Source: an uncultured Acidobacteriota bacterium
Lineage (GTDB): Bacteria; Acidobacteriota; Terriglobia; Bryobacterales; Bryobacteraceae
Assembly: GCA_902825945.1 (NCBI GenBank)
Contig: CADECY010000081.1
Span: forward strand, 1-43,475
Reading direction: 5' to 3'
DNA: 43,475 bases
Position numbers and translations under genes: made by a program. Shown one piece after another: positions 1 through 8,195 of the stretch. The first letter of the stretch is position 1, and each line of letters opens with the position of its first letter. The notes under the pieces are model-generated. The model was given only the letters and a program-made list of their open reading frames with translations, searched no databases and had not been told where the DNA came from.

Positions 1-208
1 CGGTGTGAGCGGGATGGGGTATGGCGGGACGTATGCGAAGGTCCGGTTTGGGGGGGAAGGAGCGGGATGTCGAGCGGGCGACTAGCTCTTCGTTGGGTTT
101 GGACTATTTCGAGGCTCGGTATTTGGGTGTTGGGCTGGGGAGGTTCACGAGTCCGGGCCCCATCCCGGGCGTGTCGCATCTTCCCCAGAGTTGGAACCTG
201 CCACGGGT
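1..208 (+). pseudogene. RHS-repeat core C-terminal fragment, frameshifted
   Basis: The plus strand carries the signature of an RHS/YD-repeat associated core: GKERD at about 54-68, then LDYFEARY and GRFTSPGP, then PQSWN at about 186-197. In intact members this core ends the conserved shell that encloses a variable toxin. The first part (GGTYAKVRFGG) is read in the frame starting at base 2, but GKERD onwards is read in the frame of base 21. The switch falls in a run of seven G at 50-56, where six G would keep one frame. Homology stops at about 200, exactly where the sequence becomes the 3' end of the opposite-strand enolase fragment, so the variable tip is missing. The 5' part lies outside the window. 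It is either a relic or an intact core broken by a homopolymer error plus a rearrangement. Confidence 0.7.
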
Positions 209-625
209 TCACTCGTTGAACAACCCGTCCGGACCCCCGTCCCAGTCCTGGATCAGGAAGTTGTGAGCCGAGGCGATCGCGTGGATCGACGCCGTGTGGG
301 CCACCGGACCATACCACATGTGCGGCGAGATCTCCGCCTGATACGTCTCGGCGAGCGCCGCGATCCGCCGGATCTCGGTGATGCCGCCGCAATGGATGAC
401 GTCGGGCTGGATGATCTGCGAACCCTTGGCATCGAGCAGTTGCCGGAAGTCGAAGCGATGCAGCAATCCCTCGCCCGAAGCTACCGGCACCGGACTCTTC
501 GCCGCCACCTCGGCCAACGCCTGCGGGCTCTCGCGCCACACTGGTTCTTCGATGAACATCGGCTTGTACGGAGCCACCGCGCGAGCCAGTTCGATCGCCG
601 ATCGCACGGTGAATGTCTCAACATC
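209..625 (-). pseudogene. Truncated enolase-superfamily (mandelate racemase/galactonate dehydratase-like) gene
   Basis: About 138 codons on the minus strand encode the C-terminal barrel half of a mandelate racemase/muconate lactonizing enzyme. Visible are FIEEP (metal-ligand Glu), SGEGL, QPDVIHCGGITE and a conserved SPH histidine segment. Family members have about 380-420 residues, with a capping N-terminal domain and a KxK catalytic motif; both are absent here. The reading frame stays open upstream to about 2065, but that part runs antisense to the sulfatase and has no enolase character. The true C-terminal tail is also replaced, because the frame stops after GLFNE where the RHS fragment begins. 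I read it as a remnant left by a recombination event. Bases 626-814 hold no gene I can support. Confidence 0.75.
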
Positions 626-800
626 TCGAGGCCAATGCATGCTTCTCTGGAAGGCAAGTCGTGCTGATCCACACCGAGGCGAGCACTCTGCGGAAGAGGC
701 AGACTGGCGCCCTCCGGCCCGGTGCACCGGGCGGTGGGTATTCGGCCCTGGACCGGCAGCACGCAGCAAGCAGCACCACTTCGCGCCGCTCCAGTCGAGG

Positions 801-806
801 TAGAAT
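801..806 (+). promoter_or_regulatory. Possible -10 hexamer (TAGAAT) before the sulfatase
   Basis: TAGAAT lies 8 nt before the sulfatase ATG at 815, which lacks a well-placed Shine-Dalgarno. If this is the -10 box, the transcript would start at or very near the start codon. No clear -35 box is visible. Confidence 0.3.
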
Positions 807-814
807 GGCACCCG

Positions 815-2272
815 ATGAACCGCCGCCAGTTCCTCGCCACCGGCGCCGCAGCGAGTCTTGCGCCTCGCGCTCACGCGCAGCAGCGTCCGCCGAACGTCGT
901 GCTGATCCTCACCGACAACCACGGTGCGTGGTCGCTCGGCTGCTACGGGAATCGCGACATCCGCACGCCGCACATCGACAAGCTCGCCTCGGAGGGGACG
1001 CTCTTCACGCAGGCCCATTCGAACAACGCGGTCTGTTCGCCGACGCGCGCCAGCTTGCTCACAGGCCTGATGCCGTCGCAGCACGGCGTCCACACCTATC
1101 TCGGCGCCGGACTTCCGCAGATCGGCGAGGGCTCCTACAATACGATCGCCGAATTCGCCACGCTGCCGAAGATCCTCACCAGTGCGGGATACACGGCGGG
1201 GCTGAGCGGCAAGTGGCACCTCGGCGACAATCTGAATCCGCAGGAAGGCTTTTCCTATTGGGTGACCAAACCGCATGGATCGAGCGACGGATTCTACGAT
1301 CAGGAGATCATCGAGAACCGGAAGATCCGCAAAGAACCCCAGTATCTTACCGATTTCTGGACTGATCAAGGCATCCGCTTCATCGAACAAAACCGGAGCA
1401 ATCCGTTTTTTCTGATGCTCGCCTACAACGGTCCATACGGGTTGGGGCGTTCGATGCGGGAGCCGATCCGGAACGCGCACCAGGCCTACTACGCCAATCA
1501 CGAACTGCCCTCGATGCCGCGGGACACGCCGCATCCGTGGAATCACGTGCACTCTGCGTGGCTCGACGATATCGCGGTGCGGCGCAAGTACGCGGCGGAG
1601 ATTTCGGGAATCGATGATGGCGTGGGCCGTGTCATGGATACGTTGGGAAAGCACGGGCTCGATCAGAACACGCTCGTGATCTTCGTGGCCGATCAGGGGC
1701 TTGCCAGCGGTCATTCCGGATTCTGGGGGATGGGCGATCACACCCGTCCGCTGACGGCGTTCGATTGGACGACCTGGATTCCGCTGATCGCGCGTCAGCC
1801 GGGGCGCGTGGCGAAGGGGCAACGCTCCGATCTCCTGGTGAGCACCTACGATGTGATGCCGTCCATCGTGTCGCATCTCGGGCTCGGATCGAAGCTGCCG
1901 CAACGGCCGGCGCTTCCCGGGCGGGACTTCGCGCCCGTGCTCGAAGGGCGGACGGTCGAATGGGACAACACGGTGTTCTTCGAGTTCGAGAACGTGCGGT
2001 CGATTCGCACGGCGGAGTGGAAGTACATCGAGCGCTACAAGCAGGAGCCGAACGAGCTCTACCATCTGAAGTCCGACGCGGGTGAGCGATTGAACCTAGC
2101 CGGCCGCGCCGAACACCGTCAGTTGCAGGAGAGCATGCGGAAGCGGATGTACGCGTTCTTTGACCGCTACGCTGATCCGAAGTGGGACTTGTGGAAAGGC
2201 GGAAAATCGAAGGTGAACGCGCTTTCGGCGGACGTGCTCGGGATCCAGAATCCGTACGGGCGGCGTCAATAG
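815..2272 (+). CDS. Tat-exported sulfatase (arylsulfatase A family)
   Basis: A 485-residue sulfatase that should hydrolyse sulfate esters, probably on an external polysaccharide or glycoside. The N-terminus MNRRQFLAT is a twin-arginine leader. The formylglycine motif C-x-P-x-R is seen as CSPTR with the modifiable cysteine at residue 74, followed by ASLLTG. The usual N-terminal metal-binding DD pair is D34-N35 here (TDNHG). SGKWHLG and a later GDH segment fit the family, and length is normal. ATG 815 is chosen because it gives the Tat leader; the reading frame is open to 722 without signal character. It converges on the glycosyltransferase gene, with the two ends overlapping by 7 nt. The substrate cannot be read from sequence. 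No formylglycine-generating enzyme is in the window. Confidence 0.9.
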   Translation: MNRRQFLATGAAASLAPRAHAQQRPPNVVLILTDNHGAWSLGCYGNRDIRTPHIDKLASEGTLFTQAHSNNAVCSPTRASLLTGLMPSQHGVHTYLGAGLPQIGEGSYNTIAEFATLPKILTSAGYTAGLSGKWHLGDNLNPQEGFSYWVTKPHGSSDGFYDQEIIENRKIRKEPQYLTDFWTDQGIRFIEQNRSNPFFLMLAYNGPYGLGRSMREPIRNAHQAYYANHELPSMPRDTPHPWNHVHSAWLDDIAVRRKYAAEISGIDDGVGRVMDTLGKHGLDQNTLVIFVADQGLASGHSGFWGMGDHTRPLTAFDWTTWIPLIARQPGRVAKGQRSDLLVSTYDVMPSIVSHLGLGSKLPQRPALPGRDFAPVLEGRTVEWDNTVFFEFENVRSIRTAEWKYIERYKQEPNELYHLKSDAGERLNLAGRAEHRQLQESMRKRMYAFFDRYADPKWDLWKGGKSKVNALSADVLGIQNPYGRRQ

Positions 2273-3777
2273 AAATCGAGGATCTCGTACTTCGGTTCGC
2301 CGCGCGAATCGCGAATGGTGGCGGCGACGCGGGTCCGCTGGCCCATTTTCGTGGCGTGGTCCACGAGCTTCCCGGCGCTGTCGGGAAAGAAGCGCTGGTC
2401 GCCGAGAGAGCGGATGGCGATGGCGTCGGCCTCGGCGATCGCGTTGGTCATGGCGCTCGGCTCCGGGTCCAGGGCAGCGAAGTTCGACCGCGGCGCAAGG
2501 AAGCAGAGATTGTTGTGGAGGCCCCAGTCGGTCAGGATGACCCAGCGATCGGGGAACCGGTGGAGTTCTTGGGCAAGACCGAACATCGCGTTCGTCCATC
2601 CGGGGCCGCCCCCGCCCGATTCGGCGGCGACGCGGTAGCGATGGATGACGAGCCATCCCGAGAGCGTGGCCGCGGCGCAGGCGGCGGCTCCGAAGTATCG
2701 CCATGAGCGCGCGGGCCGCTCGAACAGGCGAGCCACCACGATCGCAACGAGAGCGTGAGGCAGCGGCCAGAGAAGAATCGTATGATGCGCGCCACCTCCG
2801 CCGCGGCTCACTGCCATGAAGATCCAGGAGACTGAGCCCGCGATGACGAAGAAGAGAGTGGGGCGCGCCGCGAACGCTAGCCCAGCGGGAATGGCCGCCA
2901 ACACGACGGCCGGGAGCAGGCTCGTTCGAATTCCGCGCGCAATCGACTCGCGTCCCTCAGCCTCCGGGAAGAGGTATCCGAAGGACACGGAGCCATTGAG
3001 CGTGCGGCGCAGGATCAAGGCGCGCCCACTCCAGTCTGGCTTCTCCATCGCCGCGTTCTCACGAACGGTCGGCCAATCCGAGGTGACGTTGTAGATCATG
3101 AGCGGCGCGGCGCCCAACACGATCCCGCCGGCGAACGCGAGCGCATTGCGCGGCCGTATCAGAGCTCGCAGCGATTGCCCGTAGCAGGCGAGCAGCCCGC
3201 CGGCGAGTCCGGTGAGAAACCAAACCGCGATGGTCTTGTTCCAAATCGCGAGACCTACGCAGAACCCGCAGCCGAAGAGCTGCCACGTGCTGGCGGATCG
3301 CTGAAACCGGAGATAGAGCCACGCGGCGCTCGCCAGCAGCAGATGCTGGAGCGCCACGGGGCCCCAATCGAACACCGAGGTGAGGAGATAGGACGCATCG
3401 GACACCAGGAGCGCGGCAACCGCGATCGCGGCAACGGGTCCGGCGGCGAGGGCGAGAACGCGTGAGGTGACGAGAATAGCGAGCGCGGCTATCAGGAGCG
3501 CTGGAAGACGGATCGACCAGACCGACGGCTCCCAGATCGCGAACACTGGCTTGTAAAGCCAGCCCTTCAGCGCGCCCACGTAACTCATGAGCATCAGGGG
3601 CACGTGTACGCCCGCTACCCGGATTCCTGGAGCCTTTCCGCACTGGCCCTCGAGCGCGACTGGCGTGAAGAGCGCTTCGTCCTGCTGCGGTCCGAGCCTG
3701 GGTATGAAACCGATGCCCGCGATCACGAAGACCAGCAAGAACGCCAAGATCCAAGCCGCGCCCCACGAAACCTTCAT
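2266..3777 (-). CDS. GT39-like membrane glycosyltransferase (ArnT/PMT type)
   Basis: A 503-residue polytopic membrane protein with roughly ten or more hydrophobic helices. After the first transmembrane segment comes PQQDEALF, matching the acidic DE pair in the first external loop of the dolichyl-phosphate-mannose mannosyltransferase/ArnT superfamily. Such enzymes use a polyprenyl-phosphate sugar to glycosylate protein, lipid or polymer on the outer face of the membrane. The C-terminal third is soluble (periplasmic) and ends in a small beta-rich segment (GEPKYEILDFY). The start at 3777 is preceded by a GAGG-like site (AGAGGCGG). It is transcribed divergently from the TlpA-like gene, with a 76-nt gap. 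Acceptor and donor are unknown; assignment rests on topology and the DE motif. Confidence 0.7.
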   Translation of the reverse strand: MKVSWGAAWILAFLLVFVIAGIGFIPRLGPQQDEALFTPVALEGQCGKAPGIRVAGVHVPLMLMSYVGALKGWLYKPVFAIWEPSVWSIRLPALLIAALAILVTSRVLALAAGPVAAIAVAALLVSDASYLLTSVFDWGPVALQHLLLASAAWLYLRFQRSASTWQLFGCGFCVGLAIWNKTIAVWFLTGLAGGLLACYGQSLRALIRPRNALAFAGGIVLGAAPLMIYNVTSDWPTVRENAAMEKPDWSGRALILRRTLNGSVSFGYLFPEAEGRESIARGIRTSLLPAVVLAAIPAGLAFAARPTLFFVIAGSVSWIFMAVSRGGGGAHHTILLWPLPHALVAIVVARLFERPARSWRYFGAAACAAATLSGWLVIHRYRVAAESGGGGPGWTNAMFGLAQELHRFPDRWVILTDWGLHNNLCFLAPRSNFAALDPEPSAMTNAIAEADAIAIRSLGDQRFFPDSAGKLVDHATKMGQRTRVAATIRDSRGEPKYEILDFY

Positions 3778-3841
3778 CCGCCTCTAAGACCCCAGAGTAG
3801 CCGAATCGCCGACACCGCCACCGAAATTCCTAGGCTGGAGC

Positions 3842-3847
3842 TACACT
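3842..3847 (+). promoter_or_regulatory. Possible -10 hexamer TACACT, 6 nt before ATG
   Basis: TACACT ends exactly 6 nt before the ATG at 3854. This spacing recurs at 5100, 11228, 41806 and 21482 (minus strand), which suggests leaderless transcription. No TTGACA-like box is evident upstream. Confidence 0.4.
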
Positions 3848-3853
3848 CGAATC

Positions 3854-4330
3854 ATGAGACGACGCGAACTGATCACGCTGGCGACCGGGTCGATGACTGC
3901 CTGCGTGCTCGACACACGCCAGGATGCGCCAGACTACAAGGCCACTTCGCTGTCCGGAGTCCGGTTTTCGAAAACGATCCTCAAGGGCAAGGTCGTGCTG
4001 GTGCAGCTTTGGGCCACCTGGTGCGGCTACTGCCGGAAGGAGCAGCCGATGGTAGACAGGCTGATCCAGGAGTTCGGCGATCGCGGACTGACGCTGTTGG
4101 CCGTGAATGTCGGCGAGCCACGCGACAAGGTGGCGGAGTATCTGCACGATTTCCCGCGCCGTCCACACGTGGTGCTCGAGAAGGACACTAATCTCGCCGA
4201 GCTCTATCACAGCGGCGGATTTCCGGCGTACGTGCTGATCGATCGCGATGGAAAGATCGCGGGTGGACAGCGCGGGGCCGGCGGAGAGGAATCGCTTCGG
4301 GAACTGCTTGCGAAGACCGGCTTGCAGTAA
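3854..4330 (+). CDS. TlpA-like exported thioredoxin-fold protein
   Basis: A 158-residue protein with a thioredoxin/AhpC-TSA fold. The redox motif WCGYC spans residues 56-60 and the cis-proline is P124 in GGFPAYVLID. The N-terminus MRRRELITLATGSMTACV is a short export signal, possibly Tat-like or a lipoprotein signal with cysteine 17. Members act in the periplasm as thiol-disulfide reductases in cytochrome c maturation or resist oxidative stress. The several c-heme proteins elsewhere in the window make a cytochrome-maturation role plausible but unproven. The stop codon TAA at 4328-4330 directly abuts the stop of the convergent gene. Confidence 0.85.
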   Translation: MRRRELITLATGSMTACVLDTRQDAPDYKATSLSGVRFSKTILKGKVVLVQLWATWCGYCRKEQPMVDRLIQEFGDRGLTLLAVNVGEPRDKVAEYLHDFPRRPHVVLEKDTNLAELYHSGGFPAYVLIDRDGKIAGGQRGAGGEESLRELLAKTGLQ

Positions 4331-4993
4331 CTACTCCGCCTGAAACTTGACCGACGCCTTGCCGGTGGAGACGTTCAGTTTCTTGGCGATCGGATTCAGG
4401 CCCTGCCACACCCACACTTCGTTGATGCGCAGTTCCGATGATCCTTCGGGAAGCGGGAACTTGCCAGCGGCATCCTTCCGGGAGTGGTCGAGATCGAGCG
4501 CATCCACGGTGAAGATGTCCCAGGTGAGGTGCTCCTTCTTCAAGCCCGCCGCCTTCCCGGTAGCCTTGCGCACGGTGAGCAGAATCGAAGGCTGCGTCTT
4601 GGAAATCGGATTCTTGCTCGACCCCGTGTAGTTCTTCCATTCGCCTTTCGCGTTCTTATGTTCGAGCACGATGCCGATGACGGAGTTGTGCGGCAGCACG
4701 TAGCTGTTCTGATCGCCATCGCCCTTTTGCACGATGACCTTCCACGTATTCGCGGCGGCCAAGCGTTGATAGCGGCTGCCGTACTTCCAAATCCGCAGCG
4801 TGCCGCCCTTGTCGACGAAAGCGAGACACGAAGAGTCGGTGCCCGGGCTGACACGCACGGGTCCATCGGTGATTTCGAGCGGCGCCGCTTTCGATGCTTC
4901 ATTGCACGTCGCGGGGTCGGCAAGCTGGACCTGGTTTTGAGCCATGGCGGCTGAAACGAAGAGCAGGAGTGAGAGTGCGGTTACTGGTTTCAC
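4331..4993 (-). CDS. Secreted protein of unknown function
   Basis: A 220-residue protein, read from a GTG at 4993 because GAAGG lies 8 nt upstream and this start gives a clean signal peptide (KPVTALSLLLFVSAAMA, cleavage before QNQ). The frame is open to 5041 but without signal character. The mature part is polar and beta-rich and has two cysteines. Segments such as DGPVRVSPGTDSSCLAF, SVIGIVLEH and SSELRINEVWVWQGL do not match a family I recognise. Upstream, TACGAT at 5011-5016 could be a -10 box with a normal leader. It is divergent from the gpgS-like gene and convergent with the TlpA-like gene with zero spacing. Confidence 0.7.
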   Translation of the reverse strand: MKPVTALSLLLFVSAAMAQNQVQLADPATCNEASKAAPLEITDGPVRVSPGTDSSCLAFVDKGGTLRIWKYGSRYQRLAAANTWKVIVQKGDGDQNSYVLPHNSVIGIVLEHKNAKGEWKNYTGSSKNPISKTQPSILLTVRKATGKAAGLKKEHLTWDIFTVDALDLDHSRKDAAGKFPLPEGSSELRINEVWVWQGLNPIAKKLNVSTGKASVKFQAE

Positions 4994-5099
4994 GTTGGGT
5001 GCCTTCAGCCATCGTAGCGGACCCGCCGGATCGAGCGTCACCCTCGATTTCCGCTCGTCTCCTGTGTTCGCATGATGGGCTCGGCCCCGGCGTGGGCGT

Positions 5100-5105
5100 T
5101 ACCCT
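5100..5105 (+). promoter_or_regulatory. Possible -10 hexamer TACCCT, 6 nt before ATG
   Basis: TACCCT lies at the same distance (6 nt) from the ATG at 5112 as the other TAnnnT hexamers described. It fits the -10 consensus only at the T, A and final T. There is no Shine-Dalgarno before this start. Confidence 0.3.
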
Positions 5106-5111
5106 CGACAT

Positions 5112-6350
5112 ATGGCCGATTTCTTTCAAACCGGAATCGTTCCCACGCTGCACCGGCTGCGGCCCGACAACATTGAACGGCTCGAGGCGGATCTGGAGCG
5201 ATTCGCGCGGAACAAACCGATCGGCCTGGTGTTGCCCGCGCTGTACACGGAGTTCGAAACGCCGGCGATGCTGCGCATCGTGAGGGAACTGCAAAAGGTC
5301 CGGTATCTGCAGCGGATCGTGGTCTCGCTCGGGCGCGCGACAGCGGACAATTTCGCGCGCGTGCAGAGTCTGTTCGCCGGCTTTTACACGCCGGTTTCGA
5401 TCGTTCATCTGGAGAGCGAAAGAACGAAGGCGCTGTTGCGGATGCTCGACGATCGCGGCCTTCCGGCGGGTCAGGATGGAAAAGGGCGGGCCTGCTGGCT
5501 CGCGTATGGATACGTGCTCGCGGCGGGCGATTGCGACGTGATCGCGCTCCACGATTGCGACATCGTGAGCTATGACCGTACGCTGCTCGCGCGCCTCTGC
5601 TATCCGGTGGTGCATCCGAACCTGGGGTTCGAATTCTGCAAGGGCTACTATGCGCGCGTAACCGATCAGATGCATGGCCGCGTGACGCGCCTGTTTTTCA
5701 CGCCGCTGGTGCGATCGATGATGGGGATGGCTCCCGAAGCTCCGTTCCTTTCGTTCCTCGACAGCTTCCGCTATGCGCTGGCGGGCGAGTTCGCGATGAA
5801 CCTGAATCTCGCGCGAGTGAACCGCATTCCGGCCGACTGGGGTCTCGAAGTCGGCGTGCTCGCCGAGGTGTTCCGGAACTGCGCGATCGCCCGAACGTGT
5901 CAGGTCGATCTCGCCGACAATTACGAACACAAGCACCAGCAGCTCTCGGCGGACGACACCTCGAAAGGGTTGTCGCGCATGACGGCAGACATCGCGAAAT
6001 CGCTGTTCCGCACCGTGGCGGCCGAGGGCGTAGTGTTCACGGCCGAGCACTTCCGGTCGCTCGAGGTCCGCTATGTACGCCTCGCGCAGGACATGATCTC
6101 GCGCTACTACGCCGACGCGATGCTCAACGGATTGAAATTCGACCGGCACGCCGAGGAAGTCGCCGTGGCCACGTTCGCTCGGAGCCTGCGCAGAGCGGCG
6201 GAAGAGTTCCTCGAGGACCCGCTCGGTATTCCGCCGATTCCCAACTGGAATCGCGTGCTCGCGGCGATTCCGGAATTCTTCGACCTGATCCTCGACGGGG
6301 TGAGTCGCGACGCCAAGGAAGCGCCCGTGCTGGTTGGAGCGCGAGGCTGA
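5112..6350 (+). CDS. gpgS: Glucosyl-3-phosphoglycerate synthase-like glycosyltransferase (GT81)
   Basis: A 412-residue GT-A glycosyltransferase. The opening MADFFQTGIVPTLHRL, the segment LVLPALYTEFETPAM and the acidic motif HDCDIV (D148, D150) match my recollection of bacterial GpgS proteins. These transfer glucose from an NDP-glucose to 3-phosphoglycerate, the first step to the compatible solute glucosylglycerate. The region LSFLDSFRYALAGEFAMNL and WGLEVGVLAEV would form the acceptor and C-terminal part. It starts an operon with the next two plus-strand genes; the following ATG is 1 nt after its stop. A phosphatase of the matching type lies at the end of the locus on the other strand. A mannosyl-specific relative is the main alternative. 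Confidence 0.7.
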   Translation: MADFFQTGIVPTLHRLRPDNIERLEADLERFARNKPIGLVLPALYTEFETPAMLRIVRELQKVRYLQRIVVSLGRATADNFARVQSLFAGFYTPVSIVHLESERTKALLRMLDDRGLPAGQDGKGRACWLAYGYVLAAGDCDVIALHDCDIVSYDRTLLARLCYPVVHPNLGFEFCKGYYARVTDQMHGRVTRLFFTPLVRSMMGMAPEAPFLSFLDSFRYALAGEFAMNLNLARVNRIPADWGLEVGVLAEVFRNCAIARTCQVDLADNYEHKHQQLSADDTSKGLSRMTADIAKSLFRTVAAEGVVFTAEHFRSLEVRYVRLAQDMISRYYADAMLNGLKFDRHAEEVAVATFARSLRRAAEEFLEDPLGIPPIPNWNRVLAAIPEFFDLILDGVSRDAKEAPVLVGARG

Positions 6351-6351
6351 G

Positions 6352-7509
6352 ATGTCACTGCAGCATCAGGCGCGGCAGGCGGCCAGCTTCGTGCGCGGTG
6401 CCGACATCGTGATCGGCATCGCCGTGGATCACGGTACTGGGCGCGCCGCGCGCGCCGCGAGGCTGGCCTCGGCGGGTCTCGCCAAGTACTATCCGGGCGT
6501 GGAAGCGTTGATCGCGGTGTGTGGCGCCGACGGCGAGGAGATTCCCCCGGTGGATGCGAAGGTCGTGCGCCTATCGACCCGCCCGGGGGCGGTGACGGAG
6601 CGGCAGGATGCCACCCGGCTGCTGATCGAACTTGCCGCGGAACTTTCGGCGAAAGCTCTCGCGATTCTCGATCCCGATTCGGCGGTTCCGGAATCGATCG
6701 ATAGTCTGTTGCGGCCCGTGCTGCTCGCCGGGCAGGATTTCGCGGCGCCAGTGTACCGGGATTCCTCTGGATCGGGCCTATTGAGCTCGCTGACGCTCTA
6801 TCCGATGATGCGGTGCCTCTACGGCCGGTGCGTTCGCAACCCGGCGCCGGGTGAGTTCGCGATGTCGCGAGCGCTTCTCGGCGAACTATCGGAAGGCGGC
6901 GGATGGATTACGGAAGCGGCCCGTCGCGCACCCTCGCTGTGGATCGCATCGGAAGCTCTCGACCGCGGACACCGCGTGTGCGATACCTTGATTCCCGCGC
7001 GCGGGCCCGCAGTGCGCGGCGCCTCGGGTCAAGTGGCGGCGCTGCTTTCGCTGATCGCGGAGAACGAGGGCCGCGCGGGTCGCGTACTCGAAGGTCCGGA
7101 GTTGTTCGGTGTCCCGGCGGAGGCAGGATCCGATCGCGACGACGCTCGTTCCGGGGCGCTCGCCGCACGATTCCTGGCCGCACGGCGCGACCTCGAGCCG
7201 GTGTGGCGAACCTTCCTGCGCAAGGAGACCGTGGACCGTCTCATGTGTCCGGGTGAGCGCGGCGGAGTCTGCCTCTCCGATGGCTTGTGGGCCCACGTCC
7301 TCTTCGAACTGGCTGACGTGTTCCGCGAACGGACGTGGTTCGGTCCGCCCGCGCTCGAAACATTTCCCGTGCTTCATGGAGGGCGCGTGGCGGCCTACCG
7401 CGCGGGCATCGGGACCGACATCGAGCGCTCCTGCCAGGTGTTCGACGCTGTGCGGACAAGATTCGAACAGAACCGCGCGAAAGGAGACCCGGTGCCATGC
7501 CTGAACTGA
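6352..7509 (+). CDS. Second GT-A-like glycosyltransferase, GpgS-related
   Basis: A 385-residue cytosolic protein. The N-terminal half reads like a nucleotide-sugar-binding Rossmann fold (VIGIAVDHGTG, ALIAVCGAD), and DPDS at residues 107-110 could be the DxD metal motif. Further on, APGEFAMSRALL echoes the AGEFAMNL segment of the preceding protein, so the two are probably distant paralogues. The ATG at 6352 is chosen over the TTG at 6334 because it has GAGG 7 nt upstream and starts just after the upstream stop. Its end overlaps the next gene by 13 nt. It may extend or modify glucosylglycerate or its phosphate, for instance with a second sugar as in mannosylglucosylglycerate. That is a hypothesis from position only. 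Confidence 0.6.
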   Translation: MSLQHQARQAASFVRGADIVIGIAVDHGTGRAARAARLASAGLAKYYPGVEALIAVCGADGEEIPPVDAKVVRLSTRPGAVTERQDATRLLIELAAELSAKALAILDPDSAVPESIDSLLRPVLLAGQDFAAPVYRDSSGSGLLSSLTLYPMMRCLYGRCVRNPAPGEFAMSRALLGELSEGGGWITEAARRAPSLWIASEALDRGHRVCDTLIPARGPAVRGASGQVAALLSLIAENEGRAGRVLEGPELFGVPAEAGSDRDDARSGALAARFLAARRDLEPVWRTFLRKETVDRLMCPGERGGVCLSDGLWAHVLFELADVFRERTWFGPPALETFPVLHGGRVAAYRAGIGTDIERSCQVFDAVRTRFEQNRAKGDPVPCLN

Positions 7510-8195
7510 TGGGGAAAGTATCGGAGGGTGTCGCCGGACGGCTGCAGCATCTGGTGGCGGCGTTCCTGCCGCAGATTCTGGTGGCGCTGATTCTCATGGC
7601 GCTGTCGTTCCTGGCGGCGTCGATCCTGCGGTGGCTGCTCTACCGGATCTTCAAGGGCCTGGCGATCGACCGCTTTCTACGGCGCAGCGGTGTCGCCTAC
7701 GTGCTCGACGCATCGGGGCGTTTGCGCGCCACGCGCGTGGTGGCGGAGTCGGCGTATTGGGCGGTGCTGCTCGCGGGTTTGCTCACCGGCTTGAGCGCGC
7801 TCGACACGCAGCTCACCTCGCGAATGGTCCAGGAGTTCGTGCTGCAGTTGCCCAAGCTCGCGGTCTCGGCGTTGACGCTGGTGGCGGGCGCCTGGCTCTC
7901 GCAGTATCTGGGCCGCGCGGCGCTGGTGTGGGCCGTGAACGAAGCACTGCCCGGACCTCGCCGTATCGGCGCGCTCGTGCGCGTGATCGTGATGTTCATC
8001 GGCGTGGTGGCCGCCGCCGATCATCTCGGCTTCGCGCGCAACGTGTTCCTGGCGGCGTTCATCATCGTGGGCGGAGGCCTGGTGCTGACGGCGAGCCTGG
8101 CCGTCGGGATCGGCGCGGGGGGCGAACTGAAGCGCCTGTTTCTGCCGCGGAACCGCGACCGGGAGGAGGCGGCCGAGGCGTGGAACGAATACTAA
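7497..8195 (+). CDS. Small TM_helix/MscS-like membrane protein
   Basis: A 232-residue membrane protein with four or so hydrophobic helices (about residues 18-45, 82-100, 118-140 and 165-205). The last stretch, GFARNVFLAAFIIVGGGLVL followed by AVGIGAGGELKRLF, resembles the conserved TM_helix repeat of proteins annotated as mechanosensitive-channel relatives. The beta domain of MscS is absent. ATG 7497 has AAGGAG about 10 nt upstream and overlaps the previous gene. Location in a compatible-solute operon suggests a role in membrane tension sensing or solute release, but this is inference. Confidence 0.65.
   Translation: MPELMGKVSEGVAGRLQHLVAAFLPQILVALILMALSFLAASILRWLLYRIFKGLAIDRFLRRSGVAYVLDASGRLRATRVVAESAYWAVLLAGLLTGLSALDTQLTSRMVQEFVLQLPKLAVSALTLVAGAWLSQYLGRAALVWAVNEALPGPRRIGALVRVIVMFIGVVAAADHLGFARNVFLAAFIIVGGGLVLTASLAVGIGAGGELKRLFLPRNRDREEAAEAWNEY

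Noticed and set aside
626..2065. Long open frame on the minus strand opposite the sulfatase, continuous with the enolase fragment
   Set aside because: Arg/His/Pro-rich composition typical of antisense frames in GC-rich genes; no family features upstream of residue 480 of that frame.
6334..6351. TTG start for the second glycosyltransferase
   Set aside because: ATG 6352 has a better ribosome site and directly follows the upstream stop.
7335..7496. 5' extension of the TM_helix membrane protein frame
   Set aside because: Runs inside the preceding gene in another frame; ATG 7497 has an AAGGAG site and gives the family N-terminus.
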